DNA from: Roseococcus sp. SDR
GTDB taxonomy: Bacteria; Pseudomonadota; Alphaproteobacteria; Acetobacterales; Acetobacteraceae
NCBI RefSeq assembly: GCF_019083995.1
Contig: NZ_JAHRCU010000002.1
Span: forward strand, 62,001 to 126,000
Direction: 5' to 3'
DNA length: 64,000 bases
The notes beneath the pieces are model-generated. The model saw nothing but the letters and a program-made list of their open reading frames with translations. It was not told where the DNA came from and ran no database searches. Every line of letters starts with the position of its first letter. The stretch's first letter is position 1. The position numbers and the translations under genes were made by a program. Of the stretch, positions 37,527 through 46,047 are shown piece after piece.

Positions 37527-38345
37527 CTAGTCCCGCTTCTCCGCACGGCGCGCCTTGGTGTCGTGCCGCGGGTCATGCGCCTCGCCGCGCAGCACCGACC
37601 TGATATATTGCCAGGCGCCGTAGATTCCACCCATGCCGGCGCGACCATCGAGAACGGTGCGGAAGCGTTCCGGATCGCGGCTGATCGCATCCTGCGCGAG
37701 GCGGTCCATCGTCGCCGTCATGGCGGCGCGGATCGTCTCGGTCCGCGTATCGCGGTCCTCGGCCAGCAGGGCACGCGCATCGAGGGGTGCACCGCAGGCC
37801 ATCAGCGCCTCGCCCCGCTTCTCCGTCCAATGGGTGTATTCGAAGGCGAGCGGCACCAGCACCGCATCGGGCGCGATCTCGGGCAGGCGCGTCACACCTG
37901 GGGCCAGCGGCACCGGCCGCTCCCGCACATCGGCGAAGCGGCCGGGGGCGTTCATCCAGAGCATGTGGCGCGGATCCTCCAGCGCCTGCTTCGCCGTCTG
38001 CAGGAAGCGCACCGCGCCGCGCGCCGAATTCTGCTCGACGCCGAAGACGCCGAGCCGCTTCATGAAGGGGTATTTCTCCAGCGCCTCGGCATCCATCGGC
38101 GTGAAGCCGGGACGCTCCAGGAAGAAGCGGCGCATCAACAGCATGAACATCACGCCGTCCCACCAGCCCGGATGGTTGGCCAGCATGATGGCGGGCCGCC
38201 CCTCGGGCAGTTGCGGCTCACCCCAATGGGCGACGCGCAATGCCGAGAAATGCCCCGCGAAGGTGCGGCTGAAGGCGATGTTGAAGAACGCCATCATCCG
38301 CTCGGACCGGAGCGCGACAGGGGAAGGCGGCGTCTCCGTCGCCAT
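37527..38345 (-). CDS. PlsC-type acyltransferase, CrtO-like candidate
   Basis: 272 aa. The acyltransferase HX4D motif is NHPGWWD (His58, Asp63), followed by ALEKYPFMKRLGVFGVE and a substrate-site segment MLWMNAPGRFADVRERP. It moves an acyl chain from acyl-CoA or acyl-ACP to a hydroxyl. In the crt operon, between a desaturase/oxidase and a glycosyltransferase, the best guess is acylation of the carotenoid sugar, as CrtO does in staphyloxanthin. An ordinary lysophosphatidate acyltransferase is the alternative. Gap to the upstream gene is 5 nt. Confidence 0.8.
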   Translation of the reverse strand: MATETPPSPVALRSERMMAFFNIAFSRTFAGHFSALRVAHWGEPQLPEGRPAIMLANHPGWWDGVMFMLLMRRFFLERPGFTPMDAEALEKYPFMKRLGVFGVEQNSARGAVRFLQTAKQALEDPRHMLWMNAPGRFADVRERPVPLAPGVTRLPEIAPDAVLVPLAFEYTHWTEKRGEALMACGAPLDARALLAEDRDTRTETIRAAMTATMDRLAQDAISRDPERFRTVLDGRAGMGGIYGAWQYIRSVLRGEAHDPRHDTKARRAEKRD

Positions 38346-38350
38346 CGGCG

Positions 38351-39931
38351 TCAGGCGCCGATGAGTTCGGCCTCACGCCGGCCGGCCAGCTCCGCCTCGG
38401 GGCTCATGCCGCGGCCGCCCAGATCCTGGTCGAGGCTGTCGGCCGCGATCCAGCCGGACATCATGACCATCGGCATGCCGGGGCCCGGATGCGCCGCGCC
38501 GCCGGCCAGATACAGCCCCTTCACCTGGCGCGAGCGGTTGCCCGGCTTGAAGGCGCCCAGGAAAGAGCCGTGCGAGGCGAGGCCATAGATGGCGCCCTCC
38601 AGCACGCGATAGCGGTTGTGGATGTCCACCGGCGTGAGGCGCTGCTCGACGACGATGTTCTCCTCGATATCGTCCAGGCCCGCCGTGCGCTTCAGCTTGT
38701 CCAGGATCTTCTGGCGGTAGCCGGGGAAGATCTGGTTCCAGTCGTGATGCGGCCGCAGATGCGGCGTGTGGACGAGCGCATAGAGCGCCTCGCCGCCCGG
38801 GGGTGCGCTGGTCGGGTCGGTCTCGGCGGTGGCGGCCAGATAGACCGTCGGGTCCGGCGCGGGCTCGCCCTTCTTGTAGATCGCGTCGAACTCCTCCTCC
38901 GCATCGCGGGAGAAGACGAAACAGTGATGCGCCAGATGCGGGTAGCGCTTCTTCAGGCCCATATAGAGCACGACGCCCGAGCAGGCGGGCTCGAAGCCCT
39001 TCTTGTCATAGGTCTCGCCCGCCGAACCGCCGACCAGCTCCTTGTAGGTGCGGATCGCGTCCATGTTGGAGATCACCGCATCGCAGGCGATGCGCTCGCC
39101 GGAGGCGAGCTTCACGGCGACGACCTTGCCGTTCTCGATGTCGAAGCCCGTCACGTCGCTGGAGGGGCGCAGATCGGCGCCGAGCTCGCCCGCCAGCTTC
39201 GCGAGCCCCTCGGCCACGGCGCGCGTGCCGCCCACCGGATACCACACGCCCTCGCTCGCCTGCATATCGCCGATGGAGGCGAGCACGGCCGGCGCCAGAT
39301 AGGGGTTGGAGCCGACATATTGGCAGTAATGGTCGAGCATCTGCGCGAGGCGCTCATCGGGCACATTGCCGCGGATGACCTTGGCCACCGTCTGGCCCAT
39401 GCGCAGGCTCAGCACATCCTTCAGCGTGTTCGGGTTGAGGTTGGCGCGCATGTTCAGCGTGTCGCCGATGCCCTCGACCGACTTCCAGAAGAAGAACTTT
39501 TCCGAGACGCCGTGCAGGTGCTTCGCCAGGCGCTGGAACTTCCTGTAGCCCTCGGCCAGGCCCTTGCCCGGCGCGAAATCCTCCATGGCCTTCGCCATGA
39601 CGTCCACATCGGCCATCAGGTCGATGCGGCTGCCATCCTCGAAGAAGCAGCGCCATTGCGGATCCAGGCGGATCAGCGGCAGTTCCTTGGCCTGGTCACG
39701 CCCCGCCTCCGCATAGATGCGGCGCAGCACGCGCGGCACGGTGAGGATGGTGGGCCCCATGTCGAAGCGGAATTTTCCCGAACCATCGGGCGCGTCCAGG
39801 AAGAGCTGCGCGGCCTTGCCGCCGAGCCAGGGGTTCTTGTCCAGCAGCGTGACCTTGTGGCCGCGCGCGGCCGCGGTGCAGGCGGCGGCGAGGCCGCCGA
39901 GGCCGGCGCCGACAACAACGACATGGGACAT
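38351..39931 (-). CDS. CrtN/CrtP-type carotenoid desaturase or terminal oxidase (second copy)
   Basis: 526-aa FAD enzyme of the phytoene-desaturase family. FAD motif VVVGAGLGGLAAACTAAARG at the start, then LLDKNPWLGGKA, and the late LYLAGGAAHPGPGMPMVMMSG signature. GSNPYLAPA and YPVGGTRAVAEGLA are also typical. One of the two copies here probably dehydrogenates squalene and the other oxidises the end methyl group; by-eye reading cannot say which. The ATG at 39931 has GGAGG upstream; a TTG at 39937 would overlap the previous gene. Follows the first desaturase without a gap. Confidence 0.88.
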   Translation of the reverse strand: MSHVVVVGAGLGGLAAACTAAARGHKVTLLDKNPWLGGKAAQLFLDAPDGSGKFRFDMGPTILTVPRVLRRIYAEAGRDQAKELPLIRLDPQWRCFFEDGSRIDLMADVDVMAKAMEDFAPGKGLAEGYRKFQRLAKHLHGVSEKFFFWKSVEGIGDTLNMRANLNPNTLKDVLSLRMGQTVAKVIRGNVPDERLAQMLDHYCQYVGSNPYLAPAVLASIGDMQASEGVWYPVGGTRAVAEGLAKLAGELGADLRPSSDVTGFDIENGKVVAVKLASGERIACDAVISNMDAIRTYKELVGGSAGETYDKKGFEPACSGVVLYMGLKKRYPHLAHHCFVFSRDAEEEFDAIYKKGEPAPDPTVYLAATAETDPTSAPPGGEALYALVHTPHLRPHHDWNQIFPGYRQKILDKLKRTAGLDDIEENIVVEQRLTPVDIHNRYRVLEGAIYGLASHGSFLGAFKPGNRSRQVKGLYLAGGAAHPGPGMPMVMMSGWIAADSLDQDLGGRGMSPEAELAGRREAELIGA

Positions 39932-39933
39932 GT

Positions 39934-41493
39934 TCAAGCCTCCGTGGCGGGCGCGAGGGCGGGCTCCGCCGTCAGCGCCAAGTCTTGCTGGATGAGGCGC
40001 GAGGTGATGCGCGCGCCCTCATAGATCACCGGCAGGCCGGAGCCCGGATGCGTGCCGCCGCCCACCAGGTAGAAGCCCTGGGTATCATTGAAGCGGTTGC
40101 GCGGCCGGAAGCTCAGCATCTGCATCAGGTCATGGCTGAGGTTGAAGGTGGCGCCGAAGCCCACCGAGAACTCATCCTGCCAATCCTGCGGCGAGACGAT
40201 CCGCTCATAGCGGATGCGGGATTCGAGGTCGGTCAGGCCCAGCACCTTCAGCCGCTCGATCGCGATGTCGCGGTAGCGCGGCCCCTCCACGCTCCAATCT
40301 GCGCCATGGCGCAGATTGGGCACGGGCACCAGCACATAGAGCGCGGCATGGCCGGGGGGTGCCAGGCTCGGATCCGTCACGCAGGGGTTCTGGATATAGA
40401 GGCTCGGCACATCCGGCAGTTCGCCGCTCTCGATCTGGTGAATGTTGCGCTGATATTCCTCGGCCAGCAGCACATTGTGGTGCGACAGCTCCGGATAGGT
40501 GCCCTCGACGCCCAGATAGAGCATGAAGGTCGAGCAGGAATAGCGCGACTTCTCGATCTTCTGGTCGGACCAGGCCTTGCGGATGGCGTTCGGCACCAGC
40601 TTCGGCACGGCATGCGCGAAATCGCCATTCAGCACCACCGCATCGGCCGCGATGTGCTGGCCGCCCACCTCCACGCCCACGGCGCGGCGGCCGGCGAAGG
40701 TCACCTGATCGACCGGGGTGTTGAGGCGGATGTCCACGCCCAGGCGCTCGGCCACGCGGGCCATGGCGTCGCTCACCGCGCCGCAGCCGCCCACCGGGTG
40801 GTACACGCCATATTCGTATTCGAGGAAGCTCAGGATCGTGAAAAGCGAGGGGCACTTGAAGGGCGACATGCCCAGGTATTTCGTCTGGAAGCTGAAGGCG
40901 AGCCGCGTGCGCGGGTCCTTGAAGTAGCGCTTCAGGTCCTGGTCCACCTGCTTGTGCGGGCGCAGCTGCGGCAGGCTCTTCAGGATATCGGCGCCGACCA
41001 TGTCGGTCGTGTTCAGGAAGGGGCGCTCCAGGAAGGGGCGGAACACGGCGAGCTTCTCGCGATTCTCCTCCATGAAGCGGCGGATGCCCGGCACATCGCC
41101 CGGCGCGAAGGAGCCGATGTTGCGCTCCATCTGCGCGAGGTCGCCCGTCGCATCGATGCTGATGTTCGGCTTGCCCTCGAAGATCAGGCGGTATTGCGGG
41201 TCGAGGCGGATCAGCTCCACCTCCTCCTGCAGCTTGGCGCCGCAGGCCGCGAAGATCTCGTCCAGGATGCGCGGATAGAGGAAGAAGGTGGGCCCCAGGT
41301 CGAACTTGTAGCCCTCGGGCGAGGTCAGGGTGCGGGTGCGGCCACCCACCACGGCGTCTTTCTCATACAGCGTCACCCGCGCGCCGGATGCGGCCAGCTG
41401 CATGGCGGCGGCGAGGCCCCCGGGGCCGGCCCCGATGACAGCGACATGCGGGCGTGAGCGCCGGACCGAAGGGGAGGAAAGAGGTGCGTTCAT
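39934..41493 (-). CDS. CrtN/CrtI-type squalene/phytoene desaturase family protein (first copy)
   Basis: 519 aa. FAD motif VAVIGAGPGGLAAAMQLAASG, then LYEKDAVVGGRTRTL and YKFDLGPTFFLYP. The late signature is FYLVGGGTHPGSGLPVIYEGA, followed by an Ala-rich tail. First gene of the four-gene crt operon; a 135-bp gap upstream should carry the promoter. Together with HpnCDE nearby this fits stepwise dehydrogenation of squalene to a C30 polyene. A C40 phytoene role is possible but no crtB or crtE is in the window. Its SD is weak (CATCAGG). Confidence 0.88.
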   Translation of the reverse strand: MNAPLSSPSVRRSRPHVAVIGAGPGGLAAAMQLAASGARVTLYEKDAVVGGRTRTLTSPEGYKFDLGPTFFLYPRILDEIFAACGAKLQEEVELIRLDPQYRLIFEGKPNISIDATGDLAQMERNIGSFAPGDVPGIRRFMEENREKLAVFRPFLERPFLNTTDMVGADILKSLPQLRPHKQVDQDLKRYFKDPRTRLAFSFQTKYLGMSPFKCPSLFTILSFLEYEYGVYHPVGGCGAVSDAMARVAERLGVDIRLNTPVDQVTFAGRRAVGVEVGGQHIAADAVVLNGDFAHAVPKLVPNAIRKAWSDQKIEKSRYSCSTFMLYLGVEGTYPELSHHNVLLAEEYQRNIHQIESGELPDVPSLYIQNPCVTDPSLAPPGHAALYVLVPVPNLRHGADWSVEGPRYRDIAIERLKVLGLTDLESRIRYERIVSPQDWQDEFSVGFGATFNLSHDLMQMLSFRPRNRFNDTQGFYLVGGGTHPGSGLPVIYEGARITSRLIQQDLALTAEPALAPATEA

Positions 41494-41628
41494 GCCTGAT
41501 GGAGTTCTTGTGACCCGTGCAAGATGCTGCGTTGCGTCATTCGCGCAAGTCCCTGTGCCTTGGAAGGTCGGGCGCTTCGCGCGCAATTGTGGCGATTTGG
41601 CGACACATGGCGGGGCAATGCCCGAGCC

Positions 41629-43221
41629 TCATGCTGGGATGAGTGCCAGCACCTCCGCCGCCCCGGTGACTTCAGCCGCATGGGCTTCCGCGCGCGGCAG
41701 CAGGCGAGAGAGGTAGAAGCCGGCGATGGGCGCATAGCGCGGCTCCAGCGACGCGGCCCGGGCCAGCAGCGCGCCGCCCAGCACCCAGCCGCAGGCCTCG
41801 AGATAGGCGGTGGCGCTGGCCGCCACCTCCTCCGGTGCGGCGGCGAGAATCCAGCTTGTGGCCCGCTCCAGCGCCTCGACCGCGGGGGCGAGGCGGGCGT
41901 CGGCGGCCCGGGCCTCGGCCAGCATGCGGCGCAGCAGCGCCCCCTGGTCCCGCGGGAGCTTGCGGGTGACGAGGTCGAGCGCCTGGATGCCGTTCGTGCC
42001 CTCATAGATCGGCGTGATTCGCGCATCGCGCAGCACCTGGGCGGCGCCGCTGCCCTCGACGAAGCCCATGCCGCCATGCACCTGGATGCCGAGGCTCGCC
42101 GCCTCGACGCCCCGATCGGTGCACCAGGATTTCACGATGGGGGTCAGCAAAGCGAGCTTCGCCTCCGCCTCGGCATCGCCGGCCCGCGCATGGTCGGCCG
42201 CGATCACCGCCTCATAGGCCAGGAAGCGGCCGGCCAGCGTGGTGGCGCGGATCTCGGCCAGCATGCGGGCCACGTCCGGGTGGCGGGCGATGGGCTTGCC
42301 GCCCTGCACGCGGTCGGCCGCGTAGGCCTCCGCGAGCTTGCCGGCGCGCGCGCCGATCGCCACGCCCTGCACGCCCACCTGCAGGCGGGCATTGTTCATC
42401 AGCGCGAACATGGCCTGCAGCCCGCGATGCGGCTCATGGATCAGCTCCGCCACCGCCCCTTCGAAGAGCATGGTGCAGGTGGGCGAGGCATGGATGCCGA
42501 GCTTGTGCTCGATGCCGCCGCAGCGCAGCGCATTCGGCGTGCCGTCGGGCAGGAGGGTGGGTGTCGCGAAGAGGCTGATGCCGCGCGAGCCGGGCGGCGC
42601 ATCGGGCAGACGGGCCAAGACGAAATGCAGCGTGTTCGCCGCGATGTCGTTGGCGCCATAGGTGATGTAGATTTTCTGGCCGTGCAGCGCGTAGCGGCCA
42701 TCGGGCAGCGGCTCGGCCCGGGTGCGGACGGTGGAGAGATCGCTGCCCGCCTGCGGCTCGGTCAGGCACATGGTGCCATTCCAGCGGCCGCTGTTCAGCT
42801 CGGGCAGCCATTTCTCGCACTGCTCATGCGTGCCGTATTTCTCCAGCACCTCGATCGTGCCGGTGGTGAGCAGCGGGCCGAGCGAGAAGGCCATGTCGGC
42901 GGTCGCCAGCAGCTCGGACATCGCGGTCCAGAGCGCCAGCGGCAGCCCCTGCCCGCCATGCTCCTCGCCGGCGGCGAGCCCCTGCCAGCCGCCCTCCACC
43001 CAGGCGGCATAGGCGTCCTTGTAGGCGGGGGGGCAGGTGACGACGCCATCGGCGTAGCGGGCGCCGATGCGGTCGGCCTCGATGCAGCCGGGCTCGATCC
43101 GCCCTTCGGTGAATTTCCGCATCTCCTCCAGCAGGGCGGCGATGTCCTCGGCCTCCAGCCCGCAATCGGGGAGCTGGTGCAGCCTGGTCAGCGCGAAGAG
43201 GATGTCATCAGTCTGGGTCAT
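41629..43221 (-). CDS. Acyl-CoA dehydrogenase (DmdC-like subfamily)
   Basis: 530 aa, longer than the usual ~390 because of a C-terminal extension. FAD-binding segments MCLTEPQAGSDLSTVRT and YITYGANDI, the GVQGVAIGARA helix, and IQVHGGMGFVEGSG with YEGTNGIQALDL near the end are present. This long type includes methylmercaptopropionyl-CoA dehydrogenase DmdC and several branched or aromatic acyl-CoA dehydrogenases, so the substrate is not fixed. Its start overlaps the FAD oxidoreductase stop by 4 bp. Confidence 0.9.
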   Translation of the reverse strand: MTQTDDILFALTRLHQLPDCGLEAEDIAALLEEMRKFTEGRIEPGCIEADRIGARYADGVVTCPPAYKDAYAAWVEGGWQGLAAGEEHGGQGLPLALWTAMSELLATADMAFSLGPLLTTGTIEVLEKYGTHEQCEKWLPELNSGRWNGTMCLTEPQAGSDLSTVRTRAEPLPDGRYALHGQKIYITYGANDIAANTLHFVLARLPDAPPGSRGISLFATPTLLPDGTPNALRCGGIEHKLGIHASPTCTMLFEGAVAELIHEPHRGLQAMFALMNNARLQVGVQGVAIGARAGKLAEAYAADRVQGGKPIARHPDVARMLAEIRATTLAGRFLAYEAVIAADHARAGDAEAEAKLALLTPIVKSWCTDRGVEAASLGIQVHGGMGFVEGSGAAQVLRDARITPIYEGTNGIQALDLVTRKLPRDQGALLRRMLAEARAADARLAPAVEALERATSWILAAAPEEVAASATAYLEACGWVLGGALLARAASLEPRYAPIAGFYLSRLLPRAEAHAAEVTGAAEVLALIPA

Positions 43222-44333
43222 GCGGGGATCACCTCGTCGCCAGCGGCCCAGGCGGGCAGCGTCGCGGCGGTTGCGGGTTGTGCGATGGCCAGGGCGAGAC
43301 GCTCGCCCAGCACCGCGCCGAACTTGAAGCCGTGGCCGGAGAAGCCGGACATCACCCAGGCGCGGCGCCCGAGCGGCTCGATCACGAAGCGCTCCTCCGG
43401 CTCCACATCATAGAAGCAGGTGGCGGAACCGAGGCGCGCGAAGCCCTCGATGCCGGGGATGCGCTTGCGGGCCAGCGCCAGGATGCGCTCCACCTCGCGC
43501 GGATCGGGCGTGCGGTCGTCATCCGGGTGGCCCTCGCGGGAAAAGCTGTGGTCGCCGATCTTGATCGGCGTGCCGGCGACGGGCGGCACCAGGTAGAAGC
43601 CGCCCTCCACCGCGAGGTCGAGCAGCATGGGCGCCTGGACCCATGCGGCGGAGGGCGCCTCCAGCCGCACGACCACCTGGCGCGAGGGGGTGACGCGCGT
43701 GGCGATGCCTGGCAGCAGGCGCGGAATCCAGGGGCCGGCGGCGACCACCAGAACATCCGCGCCGCGCGTGGCCCCGCCCTCCAGCGTCACGCTGGCGCTT
43801 TCGGGGTGGATGGCGGTGGCGCGACCGACTTCGATCACCGCGCCGTGCGCCTGAATATGCCGCGCGAGCGCCGCCACGATGCGCTCGGCCAGCAGCACGC
43901 CGCCCGCCGGGCAGAAGAGCGCATCGCGGATGCCGGCACCCGAGAGGTAGGGGAAGCGCGCCTCGACCGCGGCGGCCGTCATGTCCTCATGGGCGCGGCC
44001 ATCCGCCCGGAGCGCGGCGCGCGTCTCGCGCAGCCAGGCGCCTTCCGCCTCATCCAGCGCCAGCACGCCCGTCGGCACATGCAGCACTTCACCGAGATCG
44101 GCCCAGAGGCGGTCCCAGGCGGCATAGGCGTCATCCACCATCCGCATATAGCCGCGCTGCGCGCCATAGGCGTGGCGGATCAGCCGGTGATGGTCCACCG
44201 AGGCGCCGGCGGGGTTGGGTGGCATCGCCTGGTCCAGCACCTGCACGGCGAAGCCCTGACGCAGCAGCGCCCAGGCGGTGCATAGCCCCATGATGCCGGC
44301 GCCAAGGATCAGGGCGGTCGGGCGTTTCTCCAT
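43218..44333 (-). CDS. FAD-dependent oxidoreductase, monomeric sarcosine oxidase-like (DAO family)
   Basis: 371 aa. N-terminal ADP motif LILGAGIMGLCTAWALLRQG and VLDQAMPP; a substrate-side segment DHHRLIRHAYG; late motif RAWVMSGFSGHGFKFG with the SGHGFK sequence typical of MSOX/N-methyltryptophan oxidase, where Cys in the flavin-linking motif is not obvious (CFYDVEPEERFVI includes a Cys). It should oxidise a secondary amine, giving H2O2 and an aldehyde. Translationally coupled to the acyl-CoA dehydrogenase downstream; the metabolic link is unclear. Confidence 0.87.
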   Translation of the reverse strand: MEKRPTALILGAGIMGLCTAWALLRQGFAVQVLDQAMPPNPAGASVDHHRLIRHAYGAQRGYMRMVDDAYAAWDRLWADLGEVLHVPTGVLALDEAEGAWLRETRAALRADGRAHEDMTAAAVEARFPYLSGAGIRDALFCPAGGVLLAERIVAALARHIQAHGAVIEVGRATAIHPESASVTLEGGATRGADVLVVAAGPWIPRLLPGIATRVTPSRQVVVRLEAPSAAWVQAPMLLDLAVEGGFYLVPPVAGTPIKIGDHSFSREGHPDDDRTPDPREVERILALARKRIPGIEGFARLGSATCFYDVEPEERFVIEPLGRRAWVMSGFSGHGFKFGAVLGERLALAIAQPATAATLPAWAAGDEVIPA

Positions 44334-44436
44334 GCCCCCATCCTGCCCGTTTCACCCCGCGCCGGGAAGCGGTTGCGGGGGGATGCGCCGCATGCCAGCC
44401 TTCATGTCGCGGAACATTCCGCCATAGGAGACCCGG

Positions 44437-46047
44437 ATGCATCGTCGTGACCTCCTGGCGGCGGGTGCCGCCCTCGCCGCCGCCGGCCCGATGGCCACTG
44501 AGGCCCAGGCCCAGGCCCAGACCACGCTGCGCGTCGGCATGACCGTCGCCGACATCCCCTTCACCACCGGCCAGCCGAGCCAGGGGGCCGAGGGCAACCG
44601 CTTCCTCGGCTACACGCTCTATGATCCGCTGATCGCCTGGGACCTGACGCGCGCCGACCGCGCGGCCTCCCTGCGGCCCAGCCTGGCCGAATCCTGGGCG
44701 GTGGATGCGGACAACAAGAAGCTCTGGATCTTCCGCATCCGCCCCGGCGTGCGCTTCCATGACGGCTCGCCCTTCACGGCGGAATCCGTGGCCTGGAACC
44801 TCGCCAAGCTGCTGGATCGCGACGCGCCGCAATTCGACCGCGCCCAGGCGGCCCAGGGCAGCCTCTATTCCGGCAATATCGAGCGCTGGCGCGTGCGCGA
44901 CCCGATGACCATCGAGATCGAGACCAAGGTGGTGGACGCGGTCTTCCCCTATCTCATGGCCAATCTCTTCTACTCCTCGCCGGCGCGGTGGGAGGAGGTG
45001 GGCCGCAACTGGGAACGCTTCGCGCAGCGCCCCTCCGGCACCGGCCCCTACATCGCCGACCGCTTCGTGCCGCGCGAGCGGCTCGAGATGGTGCGCAACT
45101 CGAGCCATTTCGACCGGACGCGCATCCCCCAGCATGACCGGCTCGCACTGATCCCGATGCCGGATGCGCTGACGCGCGTGGCGGCGCTGCTCTCCAACCA
45201 GGTGGATTTCATCGAGGCACCGCCGCCCGATGCCGTGCCGCGCATCCGCGCCGCCGGGCATCAGGTGGTGACCAATGCCTATCCGCATATCTGGTGCCAC
45301 CAGCTCTCCTTCGTGGAGGGCTCGCCTTTCCGTGATGTCCGCATCCGCCAGGCGGCCAATCTCGCCATCAACCGGCAGGCGCTGGTGCAGCTGCTGGGCG
45401 GCCTCGCCCTGCCCGCCAAAGGCATGATCACGGAAGGTCACCCGTGGTTCGGCAATCCCAGCTTCCAGATCGGCTATGACCCGGACCGGGCCCGCCGCCT
45501 GCTGGCCGAGGCCGGGTTCAGCCGCGCCAATCCGGTGCGCACCAAGTTCATCGTGGCGCCCACCGGCTCGGGCCAGATGCAGCCCATGCCAATGAACGAG
45601 GCGATCCAGCAGGATTTCCGCGCCGTCGGCATCGAGCTGGAATTCGAGGTGATGGACTGGGAGGCGCTGCGCGGCCGCCGCCGCCTGGGCGCCGAAGCCC
45701 CCGAGAATCGCGGCCTGCACGCCAACAACAATTCCTGGGCCTTCTGGGACCCGGATATCGGCCTGCTCGGCCCGAGCTACGGCGCGGGGCGCATCCGCGG
45801 CGGCTTCAACTGGGGCAATTACCAGGACCCGGAGGCCGATGCCCTGGTGGTGGAGGCGCGCAACACCTTCGAGATCGAGGCGCAGAACCGCGTCCTGGCG
45901 CGGCTCCATTCCCGCCTGGTGGACCAGGCCATGTGGATCTGGGTGGTGCATGACACCAACCCGCGCGGCCTCTCGCGCCGCGTGCAGAACTTCACGCAGG
46001 CACAGAGCTGGATGCAGGATCTGACACCGATCCGCATGCAGGGGTGA
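44437..46047 (+). CDS. ABC transporter substrate-binding protein, family 5 (dipeptide/nickel type)
   Basis: 536 aa. N-terminal MHRRDLLAAGAALAAAGPM looks like a Tat-like signal with AQA cleavage near residue 26. Family 5 landmarks are RPSLAESWAVDADNKKLWIFRIRPGVRFHDGSPFTAE, RPSGTGPYIADRFVPRE and FRDVRIRQAANLAINRQAL. No permease or ATPase genes adjoin, so it is an orphan. Its 3' end overlaps the 3' end of the convergent monooxygenase gene by 56 bp. Confidence 0.92.
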   Translation: MHRRDLLAAGAALAAAGPMATEAQAQAQTTLRVGMTVADIPFTTGQPSQGAEGNRFLGYTLYDPLIAWDLTRADRAASLRPSLAESWAVDADNKKLWIFRIRPGVRFHDGSPFTAESVAWNLAKLLDRDAPQFDRAQAAQGSLYSGNIERWRVRDPMTIEIETKVVDAVFPYLMANLFYSSPARWEEVGRNWERFAQRPSGTGPYIADRFVPRERLEMVRNSSHFDRTRIPQHDRLALIPMPDALTRVAALLSNQVDFIEAPPPDAVPRIRAAGHQVVTNAYPHIWCHQLSFVEGSPFRDVRIRQAANLAINRQALVQLLGGLALPAKGMITEGHPWFGNPSFQIGYDPDRARRLLAEAGFSRANPVRTKFIVAPTGSGQMQPMPMNEAIQQDFRAVGIELEFEVMDWEALRGRRRLGAEAPENRGLHANNNSWAFWDPDIGLLGPSYGAGRIRGGFNWGNYQDPEADALVVEARNTFEIEAQNRVLARLHSRLVDQAMWIWVVHDTNPRGLSRRVQNFTQAQSWMQDLTPIRMQG

